From assembly GCA_959600835.1 (NCBI GenBank), contig CAUGNQ010000001.1, positions 1 through 64,000 of the forward strand: a stretch of 64,000 nt of DNA. Reading direction: 5' to 3'. The notes beneath the pieces are model-generated. The model worked only from the letters and a program-made list of their open reading frames with translations, ran no database searches and was not told where the DNA came from. This DNA is from an uncultured Collinsella sp. (GTDB lineage: Bacteria; Actinomycetota; Coriobacteriia; Coriobacteriales; Coriobacteriaceae). Position 1 is the stretch's first letter. Each line of letters starts with the position of its first letter. The translations under genes were made by a program, and so were the position numbers. Positions 33,184-41,738 of the stretch are shown here, piece after piece.

Positions 33184-33669
33184 CTATTCCTCCCGGCAAG
33201 CGAACGCGCAGGTGGCGCACTCGGGAAACGCGTCGCGGTCGGCGAATTTGGAATCGACGGCCGGGAACTGGCGGTGAGCGACGATGTCGCCGAGCGAAAC
33301 GGAATCGAGGTAGTCGCGCATCAACGCTTGAGCTCCGGCCCACAGGGGATGATAGCAGCACGTGCCCATGCGTGCACAGTCACCATCGGGCGCGGTGCAA
33401 TCATTCATAACCATAGGGCCCTGAACGGCCTCGACGACCTGACGAATGGTGACGTCGTCCGGACTGACCTTGAGACGCATGCCACCGTGGACGCCACGCA
33501 GGCTCTCCACAATACCGGCCTGGACCAAACCGTGCTGAATCGAGCGGGCAAACGAATACGGAACATTGACCTCTTCGGCAGCGGTGCGAACAGAAAGCAA
33601 ACGCTCCGGATCCTCGGCAAGCATCGCCAACATACGAAGGGCGTAATCAGTCTTCCTCGATATGTCCAT
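33184..33669 (-). CDS. Rrf2 family regulator, IscR-like
   Basis: A 161-aa winged-helix regulator (MDISRKTDYALRMLAMLA, residues 1-18; SLRGVHGGMRL, 56-66). Cys91, Cys98 and Cys104 match the spacing of the three [2Fe-2S] ligands of IscR. Extra cysteines occur at 105 and in a C-terminal CATCAFAC. It probably senses Fe-S status or redox state. The ATG at 33669 follows GAAAGGGG; the frame is open further but the upstream part is not coding-like. It is co-transcribed with the MutY-like gene. Confidence 0.87.
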   Translation of the reverse strand: MDISRKTDYALRMLAMLAEDPERLLSVRTAAEEVNVPYSFARSIQHGLVQAGIVESLRGVHGGMRLKVSPDDVTIRQVVEAVQGPMVMNDCTAPDGDCARMGTCCYHPLWAGAQALMRDYLDSVSLGDIVAHRQFPAVDSKFADRDAFPECATCAFACREE

Positions 33670-33828
33670 TTTTCCCCTTTCAAGGAATACGAACAGCTCG
33701 AACGAGCTCCGGGGCCGAGCTTGTGTCGAGACGCTAAATGACCGCAGGACATCCAAATAGTAAATCGGATATCCACTGAGTGCCGCGCTTGGAGCGAAAT
33801 GCATCAGATGCGGCCTACAGTGCAATTT

Positions 33829-33873
33829 AGTATAACCTAACCCCCTGTCTCGTTGAACAGGTGTTGCGCAACA
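33829..33873 (-). promoter_or_regulatory. promoter and palindrome upstream of the Rrf2 gene
   Basis: The minus-strand -10 TATACT (33834-33829) and -35 TTCAAC (33857-33852) are 17 bp apart. The palindrome TGTTGCGCAACA (33862-33873) lies directly upstream of the -35, within a larger imperfect dyad. Autoregulation by the Rrf2 protein is possible. The leader would be about 150 nt. Confidence 0.5.
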
Positions 33874-33991
33874 AAGCTGTTGTTCAGACAAATATACTTG
33901 TTAGATTTTACTTGCGTTCCCGAAGGCGCGGGGATTCTGGGCGAAGATGCACCAGGGCAATCGTTCTACCGAAACAAAGTGCATCAAACGC

Positions 33992-34019
33992 AAAAAGCCA
34001 CGTCCGAAGACGTGGCTTT
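33992..34019 (-). terminator. terminator after tRNA-Asp
   Basis: AAAGCCACGTC (33994-34004), tetraloop, GACGTGGCTTT (34009-34019). On the minus strand the stem ends in TTTTT. It lies 9 bases beyond the CCA end of the tRNA. Confidence 0.93.
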
Positions 34020-34027
34020 AATTGCGT

Positions 34028-34105
<78 letters not shown>

Positions 34106-34151
34106 AAGCAGGCGTTCGCGTTTGTTTCCGCTCGCGTGCGCTGCGGGGATA

Positions 34152-34181
34152 AGTATACACAGAAGTCTGTCCGGCGCGCAA
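34152..34181 (-). promoter_or_regulatory. tRNA-Asp promoter
   Basis: The minus-strand -35 TTGCGC (34181-34176) and -10 TATACT (34157-34152) have an 18-bp spacer, about 47 bases before the tRNA. Confidence 0.6.
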
Positions 34182-34213
34182 CAACTTTTTTGAAAAAATT
34201 TTTGGAACCATCC

Positions 34214-34356
34214 GGGAGGGTCTCCGGGGCTGGGGGCGGGGGTTAAGTTTGCTGCTCTACAGTCCTGCGCAAGACGGAAAGCACATTAAGTGCTTTCCTT
34301 TGCGTGCGGAACTCGCGACAAACTTAACCCCCGCCCCCAGCCCCGGAGACCCTCCC
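34214..34356. repeat. 38-bp perfect inverted repeat with internal hairpin
   Basis: Arms 34214-34251 and 34319-34356 are perfectly complementary (arm begins GGGAGGGTCTCCGGGGCTGG). The 67-base loop itself holds the hairpin GGAAAGCAC-ATTAA-GTGCTTTCC (34276-34298). It lies between the phosphodiesterase gene and the tRNA-Asp promoter. There is no coding sequence. Confidence 0.93.
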
Positions 34357-34474
34357 TGCCGTCACATTGTTCGAGCCGTTGTTGTTGCTCGCCGCTTCGC
34401 GGCTCGGCGGCCCCGTTCTCCGCGGCGAGGTTTGTCTAAGGATCTTGCTGAAGCTCCGCCTTTGGCTCAAATGG

Positions 34475-34506
34475 AAACGGGGGACGCATCTGCATCCCCC
34501 GTTTTT
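34475..34506. terminator. terminator after the phosphodiesterase gene
   Basis: AACGGGGGA pairs with TCCCCCGTT around CGCATCTGCA. The stronger U-run (TTTTTG) is on the plus strand. On the minus strand GTTTCCATTT follows, so it is probably bidirectional. Confidence 0.7.
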
Positions 34507-34513
34507 GTTGCGG

Positions 34514-34981
34514 TTAGTCCAAGTCAATAAATTTAGTGCTTAGGATCTTGCCGTCTTTGACGAGCATTCTGGCCATGGTGGGGCCTCGGGTGCCTCTGGG
34601 GTAGCTGGCGCTGCCCGGGTTGAGGACTAAGCAGCGGCCCACTTGGGCTTCTTTGGTTACGTGGGTGTGACCGTTGATGGCTACGTCTACGGATCCCACC
34701 GGAAGGTCTTCGCGGTAGTGGGCTACGGCGAATTTGAGGCCTTCGTAGGTAAAGAGTGCAAGACGGTCTACATCGGGGCCGTAGTCGCGGTAGTAATCGT
34801 TGTTGCCCAAGACGGCCCGCACGGGGGCGATGGTGCATAGGTGCTCGTAGTCCATCTCTGACGTGAGGTCGCCGGCGTGGATGATCAGGTCTGCGCCCTC
34901 AAGCTCATCCAAGAGCGCAGGCGATAAATAGCCGTGGGTGTCCGAGATGATGTCGATACGCTTGGCGCTTGCACTGTTCAT
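34514..34981 (-). CDS. YfcE/MJ0936-type metallophosphoesterase
   Basis: A 155-aa calcineurin-like phosphodiesterase. The metal motifs are in order: DIISDTHGYL (~10-19), IHAGDLTS (~34-41), LGNNDYY (~58-64), AVAHY (~85), and NGHTHV (~103-108). It probably hydrolyses small phosphodiesters; physiological substrate unknown. It is a single gene with AAGGGATCCC before the ATG. Confidence 0.9.
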   Translation of the reverse strand: MNSASAKRIDIISDTHGYLSPALLDELEGADLIIHAGDLTSEMDYEHLCTIAPVRAVLGNNDYYRDYGPDVDRLALFTYEGLKFAVAHYREDLPVGSVDVAINGHTHVTKEAQVGRCLVLNPGSASYPRGTRGPTMARMLVKDGKILSTKFIDLD

Positions 34982-35021
34982 GGGATCCCTTCCGCAAAAA
35001 ACGATTCGGCAGATACATACA

Positions 35022-35073
35022 AAAAAGGCCCCACGGCTCCGCAGACGATGGGTCTACAGGGCTGCGGGGCCAG
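35022..35073 (-). terminator. terminator after LytTR regulator 1
   Basis: On the minus strand GGCCCCGCAGCC and GGAGCCGTGGGGCC form an imperfect stem, followed by TTTTTTGT. It ends the GT2-LytS-LytTR operon. Confidence 0.75.
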
Positions 35074-35077
35074 CGTG

Positions 35078-35794
35078 CTAGAGACTCAGGGCCTTCTTGA
35101 GCGGCACGACGCGGCGGCGAGAAACCGGCACGCGTTCGTCGACGCCCGTAATGCCCAGCTGGATGGCGCCCGAGGGCACCGTCTCGACGTCCGTGACGCA
35201 CGCTAGGTTGACGATATAGCGGCGGTGAACACGGAAGAAGCCAAAGTCGCAGAGCTTGGCCTCAAACTGCGCCAGCGAGGTCGTCGACAAAAAGCGATCA
35301 TCGACGGTATAGATGCAGGAGTAATCGTCCTTTGCCATGATAAAGCGGATGTCATCCACGGGAATGAGCACCTTGCGGCCGCCCTTTTCCACCGGGATAC
35401 GCTCGATGGTCACTTTGCTGTCCGTAACCGGCTTGGCGCGTTGCATGACCTTCTCGATCGCGCGATCCAAGCGAGCTTCCTCGACAGGCTTCATCAGATA
35501 ATCGACGGCATCGACGTCGAATGCCTCGACCGCATGGTCGCTATACGCAGTCACAAACACGATCGCCGGCGGATTTTTGAGCTTATGCAGCGCCTCGGCA
35601 AGTTGCAGGCCCGAGGCACCGGGCATCGAGATATCGAGAAACACGACATCCACGCGACTTTCCATAAGCATCTCGATGGCGGAGCGGACGCTCGACGCCT
35701 CCGTGATCGTGCCGATCTTGCCCGTTTGCTCGAGCAGGAAGCGAAGCTCCGAGCGAGCCGGCGCCTCATCATCCACAATCATCGCACGCAGCAT
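35078..35794 (-). CDS. LytTR family response regulator 1
   Basis: A 238-aa response regulator. The receiver domain (1-120) has DDE near 7, the phospho-acceptor Asp in VFLDISMPG (~54), and Lys in YLMKPVEE (~104). The LytTR DNA-binding domain (~140-238) includes DDYSCIYTVDDRFLSTTSLAQFE and FFRVHRRYIVNL. It is encoded directly after its LytS-type kinase. The ATG at 35794 is preferred over a TTG seven codons earlier. Confidence 0.92.
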   Translation of the reverse strand: MLRAMIVDDEAPARSELRFLLEQTGKIGTITEASSVRSAIEMLMESRVDVVFLDISMPGASGLQLAEALHKLKNPPAIVFVTAYSDHAVEAFDVDAVDYLMKPVEEARLDRAIEKVMQRAKPVTDSKVTIERIPVEKGGRKVLIPVDDIRFIMAKDDYSCIYTVDDRFLSTTSLAQFEAKLCDFGFFRVHRRYIVNLACVTDVETVPSGAIQLGITGVDERVPVSRRRVVPLKKALSL

Positions 35795-35866
35795 AGGGAT
35801 AAAACCTTTCGTCAACTAACTACGCCGGGCATCCGTCGCATGACGTTGAGCCCGTAGCCTTTTATT

Positions 35867-37210
35867 TTACTCTTGAATGTCAAAGATGCTCTCTGACAAA
35901 TCAAGATGAAGGAGCACTTTGGTGCCCTTGCCCGGCGCCGATTCGACACGCGTATAGGAGTGCGGCCCATAAAAGCGATGGATGCGCTCCGAAATATTGT
36001 GCATGGCCACACCGGCGCCGCCACCCTGGGGAGAGCTGGCGTCGGGACGGGCAGAGCGCTCGTCAAACAGTCTGGCGGCGGTACCCTCATCCATGCCCAC
36101 GCCATTATCGGCCACGGCAATCAAGATTGCATCCTCGCCGTCTTGGTGAACGGTCACGTCGATCCTCAGGGCGTCGTCATCGCCCATACCATGACGTACG
36201 GCGTTCTCGACAATCGGCTGGATCACGAACGCCGGCACCAGCGTATCTTCCACGTCCTCGGACACATCGAACGTCGCAAGCACGCGGTCCTCGCCAAAGC
36301 GGGCCTTCTCAAAGGTAAGGTAGCGCTTGGTCTGTGCGACCTCGCGCGAGACCGGAATAAGCGATCCCGAGTTGTCGAGCGTGGCACGATAGAACGATGA
36401 GAACTCACGAAGCAGTTCGCGGGCCCGCAACGGGTCGGTGCGCGTAAACGATGCAATGGTGTTCAGCGTGTTGAACAGGAAGTGCGGGTTAATCTGCGCC
36501 TGCAGCGCACGCACCTCAGCGCGCGCCGTGAGTTCCTTTTGCACCTCGAGCTCGTGGATGGCGAGCTGCGTGGACAAGATCTCGGCAAAGCCCGAGGCAA
36601 GCGCGTACTGGGTACGGTCGACGGCGCGCGGGGTCTTGTAGTAGAACTTGAGCGTGCCGACGGTACGATCGCCCACCTTGATGGGAGCGATAATGCCGGC
36701 GGGGACTTGGTTGTGCGAGCCGTCCGAACCCACGACATCCACCATACGGTTGAACGACTGCACGATGCCATGTTCGATAACGTAGCGCGTGGCAAGCGTG
36801 TGGATGGGAGTATCGGGCAGCAGTTTTTCCTCAAACTCGCCCGCGCAGGCAAGCACGTTGTCCTCGTCGGTGATGGCCACCGTCATGGCGCGCGTCTCGG
36901 GCAAAATGCGCCGGCACACCAAACGCGCCGATTCCTGCGTCAGACCGCCCTTAATGTCCTCGAGCATGGCCGAGGCCACCGAGAGCGTCTCCTCGGTGTA
37001 CTGGGAGCGCACCGAATCGGGATTGAGCGTCAAAAAGATAAAGATGCACAGAAAGATGCACAGCAGCGCGCAGGCAATCACCGTGGCGATCGGCTCGATA
37101 CCGGTCACCAAGGCAAAAATAAAGTACACCAGCACGCAAATGGCGCAGGCAACGGCAATGATGCGAAAGATTGATATTGAACTATCGCGCTGGGCGCGGC
37201 GGTCGATCAT
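35867..37210 (-). CDS. LytS-type sensor histidine kinase 1
   Basis: A 447-aa kinase. Two membrane helices lie near residues 14-37 and 42-62, with a GAF-like sensor region ~80-220. The PF06580 phospho-acceptor motif is INPHFLFNTLNTIA (~240). ATPase boxes are VIQPIVENAVRHGM (N box, ~335) and VADNGVGMD (G box, ~370). The short loop between helices suggests it senses something in or under the membrane. Its start overlaps the end of the glycosyltransferase gene by four bases (ATGA). Confidence 0.92.
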   Translation of the reverse strand: MIDRRAQRDSSISIFRIIAVACAICVLVYFIFALVTGIEPIATVIACALLCIFLCIFIFLTLNPDSVRSQYTEETLSVASAMLEDIKGGLTQESARLVCRRILPETRAMTVAITDEDNVLACAGEFEEKLLPDTPIHTLATRYVIEHGIVQSFNRMVDVVGSDGSHNQVPAGIIAPIKVGDRTVGTLKFYYKTPRAVDRTQYALASGFAEILSTQLAIHELEVQKELTARAEVRALQAQINPHFLFNTLNTIASFTRTDPLRARELLREFSSFYRATLDNSGSLIPVSREVAQTKRYLTFEKARFGEDRVLATFDVSEDVEDTLVPAFVIQPIVENAVRHGMGDDDALRIDVTVHQDGEDAILIAVADNGVGMDEGTAARLFDERSARPDASSPQGGGAGVAMHNISERIHRFYGPHSYTRVESAPGKGTKVLLHLDLSESIFDIQE

Positions 37211-38394
37211 TCGGCCCCCTCCAGGATACTGATCAGTTGTGCGTCACGCCAAAGCCCGTCCATGATCTTGGGCCAAAAGCTCTGGAAACGCAGATAGCTT
37301 GCAGCGTTTTGGCGCGCATAGGCCTTTGCCTCGTCGATACCATGGCGCCAGATGCGCAGGTAGCCCTCATGCTCGCGGGTAAACACGCTGCGGACCATAG
37401 CGGTCTTGCGCACGCGGTCGTCGAGCTCGCGCGAAATCCACGGGCCCGGGTAGGGCATGAGCGATGCCGCCGTAACGGGGATGAGCTCCTTTTGATGCGC
37501 GGCGAACGTCAACTTGGCCCGTTCGTAGTACCAACGGTATACATCCTGCATAAAGCGCGGTGAGCGCTTCTCGGACTCGGGCGGCAGGTGACGAACGGCC
37601 CACTCGTTGTCAAACCACACGTCATAGCCAAACATGCGCATGTTAAAGAGGTAATCCAGATCCTCGCCACGGGTGATAAACGGATCAAAGGCCACACGCG
37701 TAAAGGCGCGGGCGTGCAGGGCCATCAGGCCGCCGCACACGTAGTTGGAGCGCGAGATGCGGGTGCCCGAGAGCGCCTTTTTCATCCAACGGTTGAACTC
37801 GATGCGCTTGGTCCACCAACGATGGCAGATGCCCACCTTGTCCGTGGGCGCCAGCGGGGATCCGTCGCGATCGTAAAAGTAACCGCTCTTGACCAAAATC
37901 GGCAGGCCCTGACGCGTCTGCTGGCCCAGCGCATAGGTCGCGCGCTTCATAAAGTCGGCGTCGATGACAGTCTCATCGTCATCCAAAAAGATAACCGCGT
38001 CATGCCCCAGCACAGCGGCACAGGCTAGCCCCATGTTGCGGATGGCGCCGTAGCCTCGCAGACTCACGCACTCGCCCGAACCCTTGGGTGCGATCTGAGC
38101 AACCCGGTCTGCGATGCGCGAGGCCTGGGTGTTGGTAACAACGGTGACCTTGAGCGTGGGATGCGCGTCGACAATCTCGTGCACGCGCAGCGACACATCG
38201 GCTGTGGCAGAAACGGGACAGACCACCAAAAGGATGATGCGCGGGATGTCACGTACCTGCTCAAGCGAGACCAGGCAGCGGTCGAGTTCGGGATTGTCGG
38301 CGTTGAGTCGTGTCGAATGGTCATAGGTGCCAGGGGCGTTTGCGCGAGCGTCATCGCCCGCCCAATACGTTGGAATCACGACCGTGGCGTTCAT
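37207..38394 (-). CDS. family 2-like glycosyltransferase
   Basis: A 395-aa GT-A fold protein. VVIPTYWAG opens the nucleotide-sugar fold (residues 4-12). VIFLDDDETVI (~135) is the DXD-type metal site. ITRGEDLDYLFNMRMFG (~240) is a typical acceptor/base motif. No membrane helices are seen. It probably adds sugars to a surface polymer or lipid. It is the first gene of an operon with the LytS/LytTR pair and overlaps the kinase gene, an uncommon partnership. Confidence 0.82.
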   Translation of the reverse strand: MNATVVIPTYWAGDDARANAPGTYDHSTRLNADNPELDRCLVSLEQVRDIPRIILLVVCPVSATADVSLRVHEIVDAHPTLKVTVVTNTQASRIADRVAQIAPKGSGECVSLRGYGAIRNMGLACAAVLGHDAVIFLDDDETVIDADFMKRATYALGQQTRQGLPILVKSGYFYDRDGSPLAPTDKVGICHRWWTKRIEFNRWMKKALSGTRISRSNYVCGGLMALHARAFTRVAFDPFITRGEDLDYLFNMRMFGYDVWFDNEWAVRHLPPESEKRSPRFMQDVYRWYYERAKLTFAAHQKELIPVTAASLMPYPGPWISRELDDRVRKTAMVRSVFTREHEGYLRIWRHGIDEAKAYARQNAASYLRFQSFWPKIMDGLWRDAQLISILEGAE

Positions 38395-38411
38395 GCCTTA
38401 CCCTCCCTGCA

Positions 38412-38450
38412 ACACAAAAACGGGACGCCGCCAAACACAGGCGACGCCCC
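38412..38450 (-). terminator. terminator after the MFS gene
   Basis: On the minus strand GGGGCGTCGCC, loop TGTGTTT, GGCGGCGTCCCG, then TTTTTG. It separates the MFS gene from the glycosyltransferase operon. Confidence 0.85.
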
Positions 38451-38565
38451 GCGACCTAGCTGACTCCATCATACCCACTTGGGCTAATCATTGTTCGAAA
38501 GTCAGAATGTTTATTGCGGATAACCCCAAAAGAGTATCGCGGCGGACGCAATTACCGGCAAGTTC

Positions 38566-39825
38566 CTATGCGGCCTGCTCTGCCGTCTGAGACATGCAGG
38601 ACAGACGGACCAGCAGCACAAAGCCCACCACCAGCAGCACGCCGATAGACAGGACGCCCAGCGAGGGGTTGCCGGTCAGCGAGGTGACGACCGACACCAA
38701 GAAGGTGCCCATGACACTTGCATAGCGGCCAAAGATATCAAAGAAGCCGTAGTACTCGTTGGACTTTTCCTTGGGAATAATGCGGCCGAAGTAGCTACGG
38801 CTGAGCGCCTGCACACCGCCCTGGAACAGGCCGACCATAATGGCAAGCACCCAGAATTCAAAGGCGGTCTTGAGGAAGAACGCGGCAAAGAGCACGATGC
38901 CCATATAGGCGGCGACGGCCACCAAGATCATATTGAGTGTGCCCACGCGACCGGCAAGCTTGCCGTAGATGATGGCGGACGGAAAGGCCACAAACTGCGT
39001 AACGAGCAGAGCCAGCACCAGTTGGGTCGAGTCGATGCCCAAAGCCGATCCATAGCTGGTTGCCATGGAAATGACCGTGTGCACACCGTCGATGTAGAAG
39101 AAGAACGCGATCATGTAGACCAGCACGGTCTTGTTGTGGGCAATCTCGCGCATGGTGTGTCCGACCTCGGAGAACACGCCGCCCACGATGTGGCCGATGG
39201 TGTCCTCGGGACCACGCTCGCGACCGTACTTTTGCTTATAGGTGCGAATGAGCGGCAGGGTAAAGATGAGCCACCAGGCACCAGTGATGACAAACGACAG
39301 ACGCGTTGCCAGCATGGTGGGGACACCAAGAGCGGGACCACCCATGATAAGCGCCAGGCAGATGATGAACGGCACGGTGGAACCGATGTAGCCCCAGGCA
39401 TAGCCCGAGCTGGACACGACGTCCATGCGCTCGTCGGTGGTAATGTCGGGCAGCATGGCGTCGTAGAACGTCATAGAAGAGTTGAGGCCGATGGTGCACA
39501 GCACGTACACAGTCAAAAATGCCATGGCGGACATTGGGATAGCCTGCGCCAGGCAAAGAACCAGGCCCGTGAGGAAGAAGCCCAAGAAGAACTTGATCTT
39601 GTTGCCGGCGTAATCGGCAAGCGCGCCCAGAATGGGCATGAGCATGGCAATGACCAGCGAGGCAATCGTCTGCGCGTTGCCCCAAGCGACCACCAGGTCT
39701 GCCGAGGAAGCGCCGGTATTGATGGCGTTAAAGTAGATGGGCACCACCGAGGTATTGAGCAGCACGAGGGCCGAGTTTCCCACATCGTACATGACCCAGT
39801 TACGCTCGAGCTTGGTGTATTTCAT
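38566..39825 (-). CDS. MFS transporter, UMF1/Atg22-like
   Basis: A 419-aa protein with about twelve membrane helices. The N-terminal WVMYDVGNSALVLLNTSVVPIYF and the AWGYIGST segment are typical of the UMF1/Atg22 (vacuole efflux-like) branch of the major facilitator superfamily. EKSNEYYGFFDIFGRYASVMG is the second-half signature. Substrate unknown, perhaps amino acids. It is monocistronic with its own terminator. Confidence 0.88.
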   Translation of the reverse strand: MKYTKLERNWVMYDVGNSALVLLNTSVVPIYFNAINTGASSADLVVAWGNAQTIASLVIAMLMPILGALADYAGNKIKFFLGFFLTGLVLCLAQAIPMSAMAFLTVYVLCTIGLNSSMTFYDAMLPDITTDERMDVVSSSGYAWGYIGSTVPFIICLALIMGGPALGVPTMLATRLSFVITGAWWLIFTLPLIRTYKQKYGRERGPEDTIGHIVGGVFSEVGHTMREIAHNKTVLVYMIAFFFYIDGVHTVISMATSYGSALGIDSTQLVLALLVTQFVAFPSAIIYGKLAGRVGTLNMILVAVAAYMGIVLFAAFFLKTAFEFWVLAIMVGLFQGGVQALSRSYFGRIIPKEKSNEYYGFFDIFGRYASVMGTFLVSVVTSLTGNPSLGVLSIGVLLVVGFVLLVRLSCMSQTAEQAA

Positions 39826-39926
39826 GGACAGGGACCCTTCGTATTCGCCCGATATGCAGCTAGTTCATCGTACCCCAATTGCACGGAGGCGCCGGTAAGG
39901 ATTCGGCAAAGAGACAGGAGCGGACC

Positions 39927-40871
39927 CTACTCCTCGCGGTCGAACTCCTCGTCGGTGCCGAGCACGCGGCCGCTGTAGTTGACGTGACCGGTCACGGCCT
40001 CCATGTCACCGGTCTCGATAAAACGCGCGACCGTGCACTCGTAATCGACCAGCGCGCGATCAAAGACCTCGGGGAAACTCTCGTTCGAGACCTCATCGGT
40101 AAAGGGATTCTTCCATGTCAGATGGCCCAGGTTACCGGTGCGCTCGGGCAGCTCCGTCGTCACGCGATGGGCAAGGCCGTCGAGCAGCGAGTAGTCGTGC
40201 ACCAACCCCTCAACCAGCGAGATCGCGCGCGTCTTTACGGAGTCGGCCGGCTCAATCGCACGGTAAAGTCGCTGCATATTGGCAACGGCAGCACCGTACT
40301 CCCCCGCCGGAATGTCAATGCCGTACACGCGTCCGGCAACATAGCTCATCAGCACGCCGGCCACGCGACTGATGCGATCGGTGGTGACGATCTCGCCCGC
40401 CGGCGGGTAATCGTCGACCGTAGCGCCATCGCGCTTAAGCTGCAGCATCAGTACATCCAGGTCGCTCTCGATCACGGCATGGACCTGACTGCTCGAATCC
40501 TCAAGCTCTGAATCGGACTCCACGATGCCAAACTGCTGCTCATAGACAAAGGGGTGGGCGTTGCGGTCGAGCACGTAATGAGACAGCAGACCCAGCGCAA
40601 AGGCGCGACCCAAGCTGGCGTCGCGCGGCAGCAGATGCGACACGCCGTCGCGCAGGCACGCGAACTGGCGAGACATGCGCGAGCGATGCATGACCTGCGC
40701 CAGCAGCGTACAGTCGGAAACACGCGGTGTCAGAATGTGGAAGAAAAACGGGTCGGGGCCCTGGTTGCCCAGGATAAAGGCAATACGCTCCTCGTCGGAC
40801 GTGATAACGCCCTGCGGAAGACGGTCGATGCTTTCCTCGCCAAACAGATGATGCGTAATGAGCGCAGGCAT
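39927..40871 (-). CDS. zinc-dependent phospholipase C-like protein
   Basis: A 314-aa protein resembling the zinc-dependent phospholipase C family (PF00882-like). ITHHLFGEE (residues 5-13), GNQGPDPFFF (~36-45) and LGLLSHYVLDRNAHPFVY (~93-110) supply the expected His/Asp ligands. No signal peptide is visible, so a cytoplasmic role is likely and the phospholipase name may not reflect function. The ATG at 40871 follows AAAGGAT. Confidence 0.78.
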   Translation of the reverse strand: MPALITHHLFGEESIDRLPQGVITSDEERIAFILGNQGPDPFFFHILTPRVSDCTLLAQVMHRSRMSRQFACLRDGVSHLLPRDASLGRAFALGLLSHYVLDRNAHPFVYEQQFGIVESDSELEDSSSQVHAVIESDLDVLMLQLKRDGATVDDYPPAGEIVTTDRISRVAGVLMSYVAGRVYGIDIPAGEYGAAVANMQRLYRAIEPADSVKTRAISLVEGLVHDYSLLDGLAHRVTTELPERTGNLGHLTWKNPFTDEVSNESFPEVFDRALVDYECTVARFIETGDMEAVTGHVNYSGRVLGTDEEFDREE

Positions 40872-40963
40872 AATGATCCTTTCGATTTCATTCGATGCCA
40901 CCCATTATGCCCACCGCGCGCCCGTGCCAAACCTGCGGCGGTAAACGGTGGCGTGCGGACCGC

Positions 40964-41698
40964 TTACGCAAGCCCCAGGTGCGTCTTAACCTCGGCGGCG
41001 CGACGGCGGGACACGGGCACCGTCGAGGTCACGCGATCGAGCCTGAGCTCCATCAGGCCCGTGGAGCCGATCTCGACATTGTGCACGTCTTCCAAATTGA
41101 CCAGATAACTGCGGTGGACACGGATAAAGCCCTCGGAGGCCAGGCGCCGCTCGAGCGAGGAAATCGACTCATTGATCAGGTATGTTCCCTCGGCGCAGAC
41201 GGCGTTGCAAAAATCGGCGCGTGCCTCAAAGTAGCAGACATCCGCCACGGGAATGAACACCTTTTTACCCCCACGATCCACCGTCAGGCGAAGGGGCTGG
41301 CGCGGGGTATGGACAGCGCGGCGAACACCCAGGGCGGTTTCGATCTTGTCGAGCGCCTTCGACAGGCGCGCGTCCTCGACCGGCTTGACGATGTAATCGA
41401 CGGCATCGAGGTTATAGGCATCGGCCGCATACTCGGCAAATGCCGTCACAAACACCACGACCGGCGGCGTCTTTAGGTTCTGCAGCGTCTCGGCAAGCTC
41501 GATTCCCGAGCGACCGGGCATCGTGATATCCAAAAACAAGACGTCGGGCTTGTTCGACAGGATCGATTCCACAGCCTCGGTGACATTGCCCGCCTCGGCA
41601 ATCTGGCCCACACGCGCATCCTTTTCCAACAGATAACGTAGCTCAGCCCTAATAGGGGGCTCGTCATCAACCACCAAGATGTTCCATCCCTCGGACAT
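40964..41698 (-). CDS. LytTR family response regulator 2
   Basis: A 244-aa response regulator. The receiver has DDE (~11), Asp in LFLDITMPGRSG (~57), and Lys in YIVKPVEDARL (~107). The LytTR domain (~145-244) includes FEARADFCNAVCAEGTYLINESISSLE-type strands and GFIRVHRSYLVNLED. It is clearly paralogous to regulator 1. It starts 40 bp after the second LytS-type kinase. Confidence 0.92.
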   Translation of the reverse strand: MSEGWNILVVDDEPPIRAELRYLLEKDARVGQIAEAGNVTEAVESILSNKPDVLFLDITMPGRSGIELAETLQNLKTPPVVVFVTAFAEYAADAYNLDAVDYIVKPVEDARLSKALDKIETALGVRRAVHTPRQPLRLTVDRGGKKVFIPVADVCYFEARADFCNAVCAEGTYLINESISSLERRLASEGFIRVHRSYLVNLEDVHNVEIGSTGLMELRLDRVTSTVPVSRRRAAEVKTHLGLA

Positions 41699-41738
41699 AT
41701 GCGCTTCCCCTCTTTTTTTCTCTCAATCCAACCGCGCG

